64,000 nt of DNA from Thermothielavioides terrestris NRRL 8126 (Eukaryota; Ascomycota; Sordariomycetes; Sordariales; Chaetomiaceae): positions 1,612,001 to 1,676,000 of the forward strand of contig NC_016458.1 in NCBI RefSeq assembly GCF_000226115.1, in the 5' to 3' direction. The position numbers and the translations under genes are program-made. This document shows positions 34,319-45,762 of the stretch, one piece after another (within the stretch, counting starts at the first letter, position 1; each line of letters starts with the position of its first letter). The notes beneath the pieces were generated by a model, which was not told the DNA's origin, searched no databases, and worked only from the letters and a program-made list of their open reading frames with translations.

Positions 34319-37045
34319 TTCTTCCACCGGCAACTGTCTTCCGCCTCCCAGCCGCGCGAGGCTGGGGCCTGTTCCGTGCTTCTCGGCGCAGCGGGCCCGG
34401 GGAGAAAGCGCTCCGTCGAGTCGCAGTCCTTTTCGCGGCTCGTGGCCGTCGCTGCTGTCCGATCTTGGGTGCGCTCAGCGTCGGGAAAGGGGGGCTCGAA
34501 TGGGTATTCGGGCGAACAACACGCAGCGCAGCTAAGAATGGCGAGACGGTTAATAGATTTTGGCCGAGAACATGGCTGTCCCGTGCTCGGCGCTGGTCGC
34601 TGAGCGGGGCTTGGGATCGACAGACCGGAATGCAGGACGCCGTACGGTAAGGTAGGAACGGGAGGGTCGACGAGGGATAGGAACGGATGCTTGGTAGACT
34701 TTCTACCTCCCTACGGTGCAACTTTGGCGACGGGGTCGGCACGCGGGCAGCGCTGGGCAGGCTCTGTGGCACGCCCGGGGCGCTGCCGCTGTGGGTTTGC
34801 TCAGCGGGCGCTGGGACTCCCCAAACCTGGCCAGCTCGACGGGGACAAGCGTGCGCGAGGGGGGGGCCCTGCTTCTGGAAGCACGCAACCCGCCCAGTAT
34901 CGCGGAAGGTGCAGCCCCCACAGGAACTTAAATCACTGACCTGCCTAAATTGGTCTGATGGCTGGCTGAAGGCTGGGTCTCCGATGGATGACAGGGATCG
35001 AAGCGGGGGCTGACCCGCCAGTGACCTGGGGCACAGGCCGACCGTTTGCCTGCCTCCCCTGGGAATCCACGAGTACTATCACGATCCATCCCGCAATGAT
35101 GCGATAAGACGAACACGTGTGGCATGCCCCGGTCCATTGAAGCGATCGTCGGCTTCTGTCTTTCAAAAAGAAGGGGGATGTGAAGGAGGCGCCATCAGTA
35201 GTTACCTTATCCCTTCGGGCCCGTTCACGTGGAGTCAACGGTAACTGAACTGAAGCAGGGACGGAATAGTCCGTCAGGAACGGCTGGGAAAACGGCGCCG
35301 CCATCCGAAAGCCTGCATGTGTGGAACGCGATTGCATGCCAATGCCTGGGCCAATGATAAGGCAGCCCAGACCCTCCTTCAATTCTTATCTTCCTTGCTC
35401 AACTCCATGGACCCGGTTGTGAAGATAACTACACTACGGTAGCCTAGGATAGAGCAGATCGATGTGCTGGGCCTCGAGGCCGCCGGGGCCATGCTGTCCA
35501 CTAGTGTAGATTGTCCATCGGGCAACCCGGAGCAGGAGTCGTCCGTTCCACGCCAGAGTCCCAGGAGGCCGATGTGCGGGGCGTGCCTGGTTGCAACCGA
35601 ATCGATTCTAGCGCTGTTTGCTCGAGGAAGCTAAGCCCACAGTGTGGTCTTGGGGTCTCGGAGCGCAAAATTCCTGGGGGAAAGCTTGGGTCGAGCCGGG
35701 TCCGGTACGCTAGTGGTGCCACCGTTTTGCGTAACGGAGGCTGAGCACGACTGGCAAAGAGGTGGCACTTGAGTCGTGAGGAATCTCGATCTCTTGGCGC
35801 CTGGTATCTTCGCTACCTACCACACACAGAACGGGATTACGCACTGAAGGGATAGAGTGAGTTCTGCACTGCGGGCGCTCTGGTTCACTGCGGAGCTCAA
35901 CAACCTGGAAGCTTGGCCGAAAATGCTCTCTGTCTTTGACTCGCTTTCTCCCCAGACTCGACATCTTCAGCAATCAGCACAAAACCAGGAAGAGATGCAG
36001 CTAGAGCATGCGATGCCACCCAAATGCCCAGCTCGACGAATGGAAGACCTTGCGGTGCGTCGAACCACAGATGGGTTGGGAGGAGGCTTCTCAGCCCTCT
36101 CCTCAGCATATTCCGTGTAGCTAACGTACCGCTGGAGCTGAGCCGGAACGGAAAGATCCCGTCCGGTGAAAGCAAAGTCGCCCGTCAGCAAGGGTGTTGA
36201 TGGCCAAGAGCACCCTTTCCACTGACCGCTGACCTGCAAAGACGATGCAGTCTTGTTGGGAACTCTCGCTAACTAACTATATCACGCACACCGTCCACAC
36301 TTCTGACGTGGACCGCATTCGACACTCCAGACCCAGCTTCCCGGCCGTAAGCTCGCCAAGCACCGGTGCAGCAGCGTGGCCGGTACGCACCCCGTTAAAA
36401 TAGCAGCGCATAAATTGGAAACGGTTCCCGGCTATTTGCGATAAATTGTTTCGCTACCACGGCGGGCGCGATTGCCGGCGGCCAGCAAGCTTATTCCTGC
36501 GGACTGCGGGACTGCGTCGTCACTAATTGGTTTTTTTGTTCCACTGCAGAACACAGAACCGCACTTGGTCCAGCTCTCCGATCGATGAACAACATGGTTG
36601 GGTAAGTACGGAATACTTGGCACCGTTGAGCACAGATCGCAGCTTGGAATCGTGGCTGCTCAAGCGGTTCAACTGCCTTCCGTTTCCCCCGGCCGGTGAG
36701 TATCATGCTTGCCAGACTCAGCTGACTGCCTCCGGTGTGGATGGCAATATCTTTGCTTACACATACTCGCCACGCTCGCTTCAATCTTTCTTCGTTCGTC
36801 CTGTGTAGGGTCGGATCGCACCGCCCAGGTTTCTGGAATTCCAAGCTCCAGACGATGATGGCGAGCGCTCGAGAACCTCATTGCACGAAGCCTGAGCCGA
36901 GCAACCGGAGTAGCAACCTGCCAACCAACAGGGCACGTTCGGTCTTAACATGTGCATAGCAATCGAAGTTGCTTCGAAGCCGAGCTACTTTCAAAATGAC
37001 TAACACACCACCAAAAAGATCACTCAGCAAAAGGAATGCGTCCTT
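34319..37045. other. Long intergenic region, no gene recognised
   Basis: This holds the promoter of the OPT gene at its left end. The remaining 2.5 kb show only short frames on both strands without splice-compatible continuity or recognisable motifs. Confidence 0.5.
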
Positions 37046-37136
37046 GGGCTTGGCCGGGGATCGAACCCGGGACCTCTCGCAACAGTTGCTGTAGGGTGAA
37101 CCCTAAGCGAGAATCATACCACTAGACCACCAAGCC
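37046..37136 (-). tRNA. tRNA-Pro (anticodon AGG), with 19-nt intron
   Basis: The acceptor stem GGCTTGG (37136-37130) pairs with CCAAGCC, and the discriminator is C at 37046. Box A reads TGGTCTAGTGG and box B reads GGTTCGATCCC. The anticodon loop TTAGGG-T carries AGG, interrupted one base 3' of the anticodon by a 19-nt intron at 37082-37100, the canonical position. Anticodon stem is CTCGC/GCGAG. Confidence 0.95.
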
Positions 37137-37355
37137 AATGGATGACGTTCGTGGCTCGAAGTTTCGGTTCAACAACAGCGCAGGAGCTGGGCTCGCCCCT
37201 GAGGATGATTCTGGATATATCAAGTTCCACACCTCGCACCCCTTCTGCTCGGTGTTCAGTTGTGGAAAATATACAGGCCCGGGCCATTCCCACACCAACA
37301 GAGCCGAGCGCACAAGACACCGCTGACCCAGCACTGCATCACTCACTCGACGCGC

Positions 37356-39194
37356 TCAACTCAGCTTCTTTCCCTCCCAAACCCCCCCGCGCCACCCTTC
37401 CCTCCGCAAGGCCCATTCCACCGCCGCTTTCACATCGTCCACCACCGCGCGCGGCTTGAACTCCCCTTCCAACTTGGTGCCCCTCCCCTCCCGCCAGACC
37501 CCGGTCTTGACCAGCACGGACACCCACTCGGCCCCGTCCTCGCTGACGTGCCCGTTCGCCCCCGCGATGTCGCTCTCGGGGTTGTCGCCTACCATGTAGA
37601 CCGTCGTCAACCCGTCGCCACCACCGCCGGCGGCCTCTCCCCCCTCACCCTTTCCCTTCCCGCCCTCGCGCCGCCGCCCTGTTGTAGTTGTAGTTGTGGT
37701 TGCCGCCGCCGCCGCTGCCGTCCCCGCAACCAACCTCCTGAGTACCTCGCTCCGGTGCCGCGTCAGCACGCGCTCGGCAAAGCGGTACGTCCCGCCGAAC
37801 GGCTTGCCGATGCAGGTGCGCTCCAGCTCGGCCGCGCCGCCGGTGACGCGGCGCCACAGGCCCGCGAGCGCGGCCTGGAAGGCGCCCTGGCCCAGGCGCG
37901 GCAGCGGGTGGGCCGCGCTCCAGAGCAGGTCGGCGTTGCTGAAGTAGAGCCGCGGCTGGCCGTCGCGCTGCCAGCCGCGGTTGGGCAGCGCGGCGGCGCC
38001 GTTGCGCGCCGAGTACGTGCCGAGGTAGCCTCCGTGAGAGAGCAGCAGGTCGGTGAGGATCTGCGTGTCCAGGGCCCAGTCGCGCGGGTCGTTGAGGATG
38101 AAGATGGCGTCGATTTTCAAGTACGGCGCCAGCTCGGAAGGGGAGGGGACGGAGGAGGTGGTGGGGGAGGTGGAAGGGTGATAGAGTGGTTTGGGGAGGG
38201 GCTGGGACGGGGCGGTGAAGGTGGACACGGGCTGGAAGGGGAAGATGGTGGGGTCGGCGGCGTAGATGTCGGCTGGGGTGACGACGTTTTGGAAGCCGTA
38301 CCTGGGAGGAGGCATCGTGTTAGAACGGAGGATGGACCTGTTGGGAGGTTGTGGGGAGGGTTGGCAAAGGAATTCGGGTGTCGGGGCTTGCTCACTCTTT
38401 GAAAATGGCACGGCACTTCTCGTAGTCGGACCCCGTCACCAGGACCGTCTTGTCGCGCAGGCTGTCGGGCCCTTCGAGCAGCTCGCGGAAGGGCGTGTGC
38501 GACTGGACGAAGTTGTCGGTCGACAGCGGCACGCCCAGCTTCTCGGAGAGGTCCCTGACGCGCTCCGTCTCGTGCTTGCCGCCGCCGTTGGTGAGCAGGA
38601 TGAAGGGGATGTTGTAGTCGTGCAGGAACTGCAGGACCTCGGTGGCGCCGGGAATGGGCTTGGACACGTGGAGCAGCACGCCGTCGATGCTGCGCGAGCG
38701 TCAGCCAGTCTCCCATCGTCCACTCAGCCCAGATGCTTTGTTGGTAAAAACCTACTCAAAAGCGAACGCAAAAGCAGGCGGCTCACGCCCTTCCGTAACC
38801 ACACCCAGATCGCTCTGGAACCCCCTTACCCACAGACCCGGAAGCCCGGTCTGGCGAGTCCCTCTCCCTCCCAGCGCACCCGCAGGCCTCGCCCGTCTTG
38901 CCGGCGCAGCCGCAGCGGCCAAACAACCAAACGAATGCCTCTGCGAACCTCTCGCCGGAGCCAAAGCCGAGCGCACCGGCCTAGGCCCAGCCCCAGCCCA
39001 GCCTGCAAGCCAACCTTCGGGCGGCGGCGCCGGCCCCTTCACGAGGGGCCCGATCCTGATTCAGAGCAAGCAGAGCAACGGTGAGCCTCCGAGCGTCAAA
39101 CCCTCCAGCCGGGACCGGGTATCATAATCGGACGATGAGTGGGTGAGAGGTGAGACAAAACACACCTGCGCAGCGGTCCGGCAACGGCCGCCAT
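37356..39194 (-). CDS. Mitochondrial HAD-superfamily hydrolase, CECR5/HDHD5-like
   Basis: Four exons: 39194-39166 (29 nt), 39055-38756, 38689-38396 and 38301-37356, 522 residues. Each junction keeps frame; the second intron joins PAFAFAF to DIDGVLLHVSKP, rebuilding the HAD nucleophile motif DxDG. Motif II is the FILLTNGG stretch, and motif III/IV is VYMVGDNPESDIAGAN near the C-terminus. The first 100 residues are Arg/Ala-rich with almost no acids (MAAVAGPLRR, then basic stretches), consistent with a mitochondrial presequence. The cap region has an inserted Ser/Pro/Thr stretch near 225-250, and a Gly/Lys/Ala-rich insertion lies just before motif III. Members are predicted phosphatases of unknown substrate; in yeast and fungi a mitochondrial glycerophosphate-related role is only predicted. 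Confidence 0.9.
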
Positions 39195-41186
39195 CTTGTC
39201 CTTGTCCTCCGACCTCCCTTCTTCGCCTCGACCTCGCTACTTCCCTCCTTCCCCACGCTGGATCGACACTCGACTGGACGGCTTCCTTTATGAATTGCAG
39301 AGCGAAGTGTGAAATAAAAAGGTCACGAGTGAAGGAAAAGCCTGTTATGTTTTTTCGAGTCAATTGGACCCCTGTGGACTCAGACAGGCCGGCCAGGTAC
39401 GATGAACGTCCGTCACCCTTTTCTGGCTGGTAGTTTGATGAGTGAGCGTTCATCGGAGTTGGCTGACTGGCCCCACCCGGGATTTACCTGGCGAGTGGGG
39501 GGTCCGTTCGGACCGCAAAGTGGGAAAGAAGCATCGCCAGTTGGATAGGACGCAGCATTGAGTTGTAAATCTCAGATAGCAGATGGCTCTGTTTTGACAT
39601 ATGCTGAGGAGAGCCAGGTTGATGGAGGGGCATTGCTTGGTTCGAGCTGTGCAGCCGGTCACACTGTAGCTGCGGCGTTTTGCTGAGCTTGGGATGGTTA
39701 ACGCTGCATGAAGCACGGACACGCAGATTGACCAAGACGCATGCCTTGCTCAGCACGCACACCCACATGACCAGATCATTCCATTCATTCCGTCTGGGTT
39801 TTTCTTACAAGTTATTTCCGTACAAGAAGACATGCCCGGTTCCTCCCGCATCCGTTTCCTGGCTGCGCAGTTGATATCTAGCAGACTGCCTACTCGCTTG
39901 TCCGTGACTCGACATTGCGAACCTTCACGACCAAGCCCCTCGACCTTCCTCCATTCAGGCCCACTCCCATTGCGATTACTGCCACTGAACCACACTAATC
40001 GCCTCGCAAGTCCAAGCCACGGAGCCAAGCAGAAAATCAGCCCAACAAGCCAGCCAGCCAGGAAACCATGCGCCGATCGTAAGAGGAACCGAGATCCGCC
40101 TGATCGTGTGGTTGTTCCGAACAAAAAGTCAAATGAGGACATGTCAAGTCACGCCATGCCACGCTATGCCCCTTTCTGTGCCGTGCATGCCGCATCGTGC
40201 CGTGCTGTGCCGTGCCGTGCCGAATGTCGTCTATCCGTTCCGATTCATGAACAGGCGTCTTCAAGTGTCGTGGTGTTGTTATCTTTCATGGCTTTGCCCA
40301 CCTGACCTTTCTTTCTCTCCTTCAGAAACGCTCCTCCTCCTCGCCCACGTCATGCTCGCTCTGATAGTCAGGTCTCTCATATCCATGAAGCTTCCCCATT
40401 CCCAAGCAAAAGGACAAGGGAAAGGTGATGAGGGGAAGCTTGATGCCAGCAAACAGACCTCAAAATCAGAGAGCTGGGCAAAAGGCAGGAGGGGTGGAAA
40501 TTAAGCAAGGAGAGAACGAGAAAAAGAGACAAAAGCTGACAATGGAATGCATCCTCGAAGGAGAAAAAAACAAAGCCCCTTTTTCACCTCATAGAAACAA
40601 CGCCTCGCCAAAACAGCCACAGTAAAAGAACGAGAAGTGAAAATCAAAGACGAAAAATGCAAAGATGCCGTCAAGAATCCGCAGTCGTATTCACAGAGAT
40701 TGTGTCGTCCGTCATCGGTCATCCGCCGCGATGGGCCAGGTTCGAGAGGTCCAGGTCGGCTCATTCCCGGGAAGATCAGAGAGCATTCCACGTCCGCTCA
40801 GGTGGAATGGGAACTGGCAGCCACAAAATAAGGGCACCGTTCGCGACGACTCTGGCACGTTTGCTGATCGGCCGGACGACAAGGTAACCCGACCACCCCC
40901 AGAAAGGGTGAAACGAAGAAATCTGGAAAAGCACTCGACACATGCCAAACAGAATGCAAGCCGCCTGCCGAGGATAATGCGATGCGAGCCGAGAAAGCAT
41001 GACAAAAGCCCTGACCGAGTTGAGAGAACAGGAATGGTCTAGGCAGACGTTATGTGAGTCGCGATCCACTAGTTCATAGACTGTTCTTTCTGTCGAGGCA
41101 GTGGTGGTTGGTGCAGCTGGTCGAGGTGGTCGGTGATATTCACATTGCGTTATTGTTGCAGGATACGCCGACACTTAAGTGGCTGC
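39195..41186. other. Intergenic, no gene recognised
   Basis: Contains short CCGTGC/CATGCC-type tandem motifs (about 40150-40225). The left part is the promoter of the HAD gene and the right end is the 3' side of the coiled-coil gene. No exon is recognised. Confidence 0.5.
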
Positions 41187-43439
41187 TCACGCCCGGCTCA
41201 CTTGGCTCATCGAGGCGCGGCTGTTCTCGTCCTCTTCGATGACATCGCTCAGTCGGGTGGGGTGGTGATGCCGGGGAATGGTCTCCCAGCCAGGCGAAGC
41301 GTAGCCCTGGCCGGAGTACTCCGGTGCTTCCGAGTAGGCGCCGGCCCAGTGCGAGCTTGACGGCGGGTAGCTGGTGGTCGCTTGTGCGGCAGGAGTCTCG
41401 TAGTCCTCTGCACCGGCGTCAGACCGTCTCCCTTGGCTCGGCGAAGCGGTGGGGCTGTGGAAAGGGATCCTGTTGCCGTGCTCGTCGCGCAGAAAATTTC
41501 CTCTCGCATCCATCATATACTCACCTTCGCTGTAGCCCGCCTCGGAGCCCGCGCCATATTCGCCCGCCTCGTGGCCCGAAGCTTCCCCGGGCTGCTGGTG
41601 GGCGGACGACGCGCCAGGCGCAGCCGCAGATGCGTACTCTGGATATTGGCACCCTTGCGCGGCGACATATTCCGAGGTATCGGCCGCTTGGCTTTGCGAC
41701 CGATTGTGCCGGCTTGCAGCGCGACTCGGCATGCCTTGCGTCATCGGCACGACTTGGACCCCTCCGACAATGGTCGGAAGGCCTTGCTGAAGAGACACGG
41801 TGTGCTCGCGCTCTAGCTGCTCCCGGCGACCAAGTTCTTCCCACGCGCGGCGTGCTTCCTCTTTGGAAATGAGCAATTCCCGTCGCATCTCGGCCACCAT
41901 TTTCCGCAGCTTGACGTTCTCGGTTTCATGCTGTGCAGAGCCGCGGACGGCGTCAGCTCTTGCCTGCCGCTCTTGCTCCATCTGCGCCTCGAGCATGGCA
42001 TTCACTTCTTGATGGCGCTCCAATTCGGCACGAGTCTCGAAAAACCACCTCTGGAATTTGCGCTCAGAACTGGCGCGCAGCCGTTGCAGTTCGACAACCG
42101 CATGGAAAAGATTGGCGCCAGCAGCCGAGAGGTCTGCAACTTGCCTGGAGAGCTGCGTGGTTATCGGGTTTCGCTCGATCTCGTCGGTGTTTTCTTGCAG
42201 CCTCCTTAGCCAGAAGCTCGTCATGCCTTCCCAATGGGCCGACAGAGCTTCCCACCGTTCGAACGCATGCGGAAAAGTGTTTTTGATTCGGGATGCGCCC
42301 ATGCCCTGCGTCGACGATTCGCCTGGTTGCGGTCCCCCCGTGGCGCTGATCCCAGGCTGGGCCGCAGAGGGGAAGGTTTGCGATGATTGTCCGGTTGCCG
42401 GGACTCGGGTGGAACGGAGCGGGGGGACGGCGGCCGACGGTTGCTGCGTCGGGACCGAAGGCATGCTGGTGGGGACTCGCGCTCCTGGTTGAGCCTCCTG
42501 GGCACGTTGTTGCCGGCGTTGGGCTGCCGGGTCTTTGGGTACATCACCGCCTGAAACAGCGCCAGCAACGGGCGGTCTCTGCTCTGCCGCCCGGCGTTGC
42601 GTCTCTTCGAGCCGACGGGCTTCCTCTTCGGCACGGGCACGCTCCATCTGCTCGCGTTCTGCCCGTTGGCGCGCCTCGCGCTCAGCTCGTTCGCGCATGA
42701 TCATCCGAGGGCCGCGAATCACTTGCTGGGGAGATCCGGTCTGGGCAGGAGGTGCCGTCGGGCGCGAGGACGACGCGGCATGGCCGTTGGTTGTGGCAGG
42801 GCCGGCGGCGGCGCCGCCACCAAGCAGGTCCGCCATTGAAGCGTTTTCCTCTTCGAGGTCGGGAGTGAAAGGATGCGGTCCTCGAAGAGCCTCTTCAAGC
42901 GCCCAGAGGATCGCGCTTTTGGTGTGCTTGGAAAGCCGAACGACCGGATGCGGTGGGGGTCGGGTCGAAGAGGGGTGCTGCTGGGATTGGGCGTTCGAGG
43001 ACTGCAGAACAGTCGACGCTTCTTCGGGATCGTCACTCAGGTCCTGAGAGAGCTGCCGTCGGAGGGGGTTGAAAGCTTGCTCCGCCTGTCCAGGGGCTAG
43101 AGGGTCACCACCGGCGGTCGAGAAGAAGGGTCGCGGGCTGATGCCAACGCTGGCCGCTTCAATATGCACCCGGCGTGGTGTCGCGGGCGGGCGGGGACTT
43201 GCAGTGGCTGAGAAGCGGGGGGTGCGACGGAGGGTCGGGCGGGAGGACGGAGTGGCCGATCTGGCGTCTTGTCGGGGGGTTACGGTGTCTTGTCGGCGAG
43301 GAAGCGTCCGTTGCTGGCGCTGTTGGACCGGGGGGATCGGGGGGTCGTGGGACACGCTGGGATTACGAGGGGACGACGGTACTTGACTGCCAGCAGCAAG
43401 GCCTCCCAAAGCACCAGCGGATGCTGGTGTGGTCGACAA
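41187..43439 (-). CDS. Coiled-coil, disordered hypothetical protein (5' end unresolved)
   Basis: The frame encodes about 750 residues with no stop, yet the first in-frame ATG is at 42836 (codon 202), inside what looks like conserved sequence (KHTKSAILWALEEALRG before it). A TGA closes the frame just upstream of 43439, so the start must lie in an upstream exon. A plausible acceptor is CACACCAG with exon start 43423, and a donor GTGAGT sits at 43598, but the exon ending there contains no ATG in the needed frame. Visible features: Pro/Ser-rich N-terminus; Glu/Arg helix at about 235-290; central folded part FERWEALSAHWEGMTSFWLRRL; long coiled coil at about 470-575; Ser/Tyr/Gly-rich tail. There are no membrane segments. 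Family not recognised. Confidence 0.7.
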   Translation of the reverse strand: MSTTPASAGALGGLAAGSQVPSSPRNPSVSHDPPIPPVQQRQQRTLPRRQDTVTPRQDARSATPSSRPTLRRTPRFSATASPRPPATPRRVHIEAASVGISPRPFFSTAGGDPLAPGQAEQAFNPLRRQLSQDLSDDPEEASTVLQSSNAQSQQHPSSTRPPPHPVVRLSKHTKSAILWALEEALRGPHPFTPDLEEENASMADLLGGGAAAGPATTNGHAASSSRPTAPPAQTGSPQQVIRGPRMIMRERAEREARQRAEREQMERARAEEEARRLEETQRRAAEQRPPVAGAVSGGDVPKDPAAQRRQQRAQEAQPGARVPTSMPSVPTQQPSAAVPPLRSTRVPATGQSSQTFPSAAQPGISATGGPQPGESSTQGMGASRIKNTFPHAFERWEALSAHWEGMTSFWLRRLQENTDEIERNPITTQLSRQVADLSAAGANLFHAVVELQRLRASSERKFQRWFFETRAELERHQEVNAMLEAQMEQERQARADAVRGSAQHETENVKLRKMVAEMRRELLISKEEARRAWEELGRREQLEREHTVSLQQGLPTIVGGVQVVPMTQGMPSRAASRHNRSQSQAADTSEYVAAQGCQYPEYASAAAPGASSAHQQPGEASGHEAGEYGAGSEAGYSEGEYMMDARGNFLRDEHGNRIPFHSPTASPSQGRRSDAGAEDYETPAAQATTSYPPSSSHWAGAYSEAPEYSGQGYASPGWETIPRHHHPTRLSDVIEEDENSRASMSQVSRA

Positions 43440-45282
43440 GGCGAACGGTCACCACTCGCAGTGGTGACGGAGACCTGCTGCTACAACCCGGCGCTGCGTT
43501 GCAATGTCAGAAGCTGTTGCACGCAGGCGAGCGCGGGGATGGTGCCAGGATGATGCCAGGATGGTGCTTGGTGTGCGGAGCAGCTGAGGAGAACTCACCG
43601 TGGAGAAAGGCTGGGGGGTCTGGTCTTTGGAGGAGAGGAGCTCTGCTGTTTCCTCAGAGCAAGGAAAGGAAGGCCTCCAAAGGAAATGTGAGAATGAAGG
43701 CAAGAGCCTGCTCTCCGGCACTGCACAGGAGCATCCGGTAGCTCGGGACGCTGAGACGGGCCAATGGTTGGGTGCCGTGCAGAAATGCGGGAGGCGGGAC
43801 TCAAAAAGCGCGTGGCTGGCAAAGGCCAAAAATCGCTTCGGTCGAAACAAGCCGTGCAGCTTGCAGGTCAGCAGCGCCGCAGGCGAAAAAGAAGGGCAAA
43901 AGAGGAGAAAAAGGAACGTCTGGTCGCGAGTCGCTCGGGCATCCAGCGCCTAAGCTCGTCGGGTCCTGCGACAAGAGCTGCGAAGCTGTTGGGCGTCGTG
44001 GTCACATCAGCATCTCTCGTTCGGTGACAAAGCATCGCGAGTCTGGCTGCCCGACCAGCTCTCGCGGCCAAGCTCCGACCAGCAGCACTCACCGCCACCT
44101 CAGCACCACGACAGGCTCTGCCGTGCTGCGTAAAACGAGGGAATGTGGAAGGAGACGACCTGGCAGCAGGCGCAGGGCATGCTCGGGTTCCAATGGCTCA
44201 AAACGAGTGTTCAATCGGCCGAAGCTCAACAGGTTTGCTGGGAGCTGTTGAATTTTGAAGCGATTGGCGACTTTGGATCAGCTCAGTCCAGGTCCAGGGC
44301 CTTCAGGAGGAACGCGATAGCGTTAACTAATGTTAGCAGAGGTGCAGCCTGGCAGGGTAAGGCGCTAACTGGCGCTAGCGTGTGCACGGGCCCACACTGA
44401 TTCTCCCTGAAGCTGCTCGGTTGATGAGTGGCTTCAGGATCCCCCGACAACGAGACTGGGGGTTTGATCAAGGGAGGCAGCACAAGGAAGGGAAACAGTT
44501 GCACCGAGATCTCGGACTACCACTTGGTGGTGAGATCGGATTTACAGGCAGATTTTTGGTATGGTAGCATCCATGGATGCGCTGTTTCGATGCAGGGGGA
44601 CTTGGATCCCAGAAGATATGCAAGTCCGGGCCTCACCGATACTGCTGCAAGTATAGTGTATGCTAGGGTTGTGGGACGCACGGGGACCAACAAGAAGGAC
44701 GCAGACTGGGTAATAATAAGCGTGCTAAATCAGACTGACGATGTTGGTATCGCAGATGCAAGTCCCTCCTACAGGTACGATTTGCCGTGTCTCTGTCCAT
44801 TGCTGATGAGTGGACCAGAAGCAGCTCACTCCCTAACTCACCTGCCCCAGCTCACCGAGCCGAGCTCTTCACCGTCACCTCTGACACCACAGGTCGATCC
44901 GTCTTGGCCAACCGCTCACCTTCACCTATCCCGCCTCTCTTGTAGAGTTCCTGCTTGCGCCGCACCGCCATCGAAAGGGAGGCGAGGCCCATCCTTCAGC
45001 GGCAAAGCGAGGAGGTTGGGCCATTGATGAGAGCTTGGCGGAGGGGAGCTCTGAGTTGGCAGTACATGAAGTGACGAAACAATGGGTCCTCGCTAGCCAA
45101 TCACAAGTCAGCTTCCCCAGCCAAGTGATCCCAATAGGGCGGTTCAGACTGGGGTTTCCACACCACCTCGACCCTACCCCCTGGTCGTCATTGTTGCCCT
45201 CTTTTCGACTTATTTAAATCCACTGCCGAGATTTTTTATTTCCACTACCCACCAGGGACGGTCCGTGCGCTCCCCCCAAAAC
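43440..45282. other. 5' region of coiled-coil gene and intergenic
   Basis: It probably contains an unidentified 5' exon of the minus-strand gene ending at 41187. No other coding sequence is recognised. The right end touches the target-site duplication of the MITE copy at 45283 (CCCCCAAAAC, 45273-45282). Confidence 0.45.
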
Positions 45283-45661
45283 GGTCGTCGTTAAAGAGGT
45301 CCCGCCAAGACTAATTTCGGAACCTACCGTTTACAATTATTTACAAATCGCCAAGGCCACGATGACTTCAAGCAACATCAACAACGAACAATCGCAAAGA
45401 CTCGTCGCAGCAACTTTACAAAACCTCAACTAAATCGAAAAAAAGGAAACCGAGATAACCCGCACCCTAACCTCAAACCCTATCCTAACTATAACCCGAA
45501 CCCTAACTAGCGGGGGGCTAGCGCCGCCCCCTGTACCCCCGGCGAACTAACCGCTTGGCGATAGTGTAAACGCCTTGGCGATCGGGTTTATGTAAAAACG
45601 TTGTAAAAACATTGCCGACAATTGGCCGAAATTAGTCTTGGCGGGACCTCTTTAACGTCCA
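45283..45661 (-). mobile_element. MITE copy A, 379 bp
   Basis: A 31-bp perfect terminal inverted repeat starts GTTAAAGAGGTCCCGCCAAG at 45290 and ends with its complement at 45656; a few further bases outside are shared with copy B. The 10-bp duplication CCCCCAAAAC flanks both sides (45273-45282 and 45662-45671). The interior is non-coding and carries degenerate telomere-like CCCTAA/CCTAAC motifs (about 45465-45508) and two CGCCAAG-type motifs. It aligns end to end, in opposite orientation, with 58441-58819; identity is roughly 85-90% by eye. Confidence 0.92.
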
Positions 45662-45719
45662 CCCCCAAAACTTGGCAGCGAGTCTCACCATGCTCCCTAG
45701 CTAACAAATGACAAAGCCG

Positions 45720-45762
45720 CTTATCGATAAGATTGCTTATCGATAAGGCTAGGTCACGTGAC
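45720..45762. promoter_or_regulatory. Paired palindromic GATA sites plus CACGTG palindrome
   Basis: The 12-bp palindrome CTTATCGATAAG occurs at 45720-45731 and again at 45736-45747. Each contains GATAAG on both strands, the core site of fungal GATA factors such as AreA/NIT2. Six bases further on, GTCACGTGAC (45753-45762) is a palindrome holding the CACGTG E-box recognised by bHLH factors. No adjacent gene is obvious. Confidence 0.5.
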
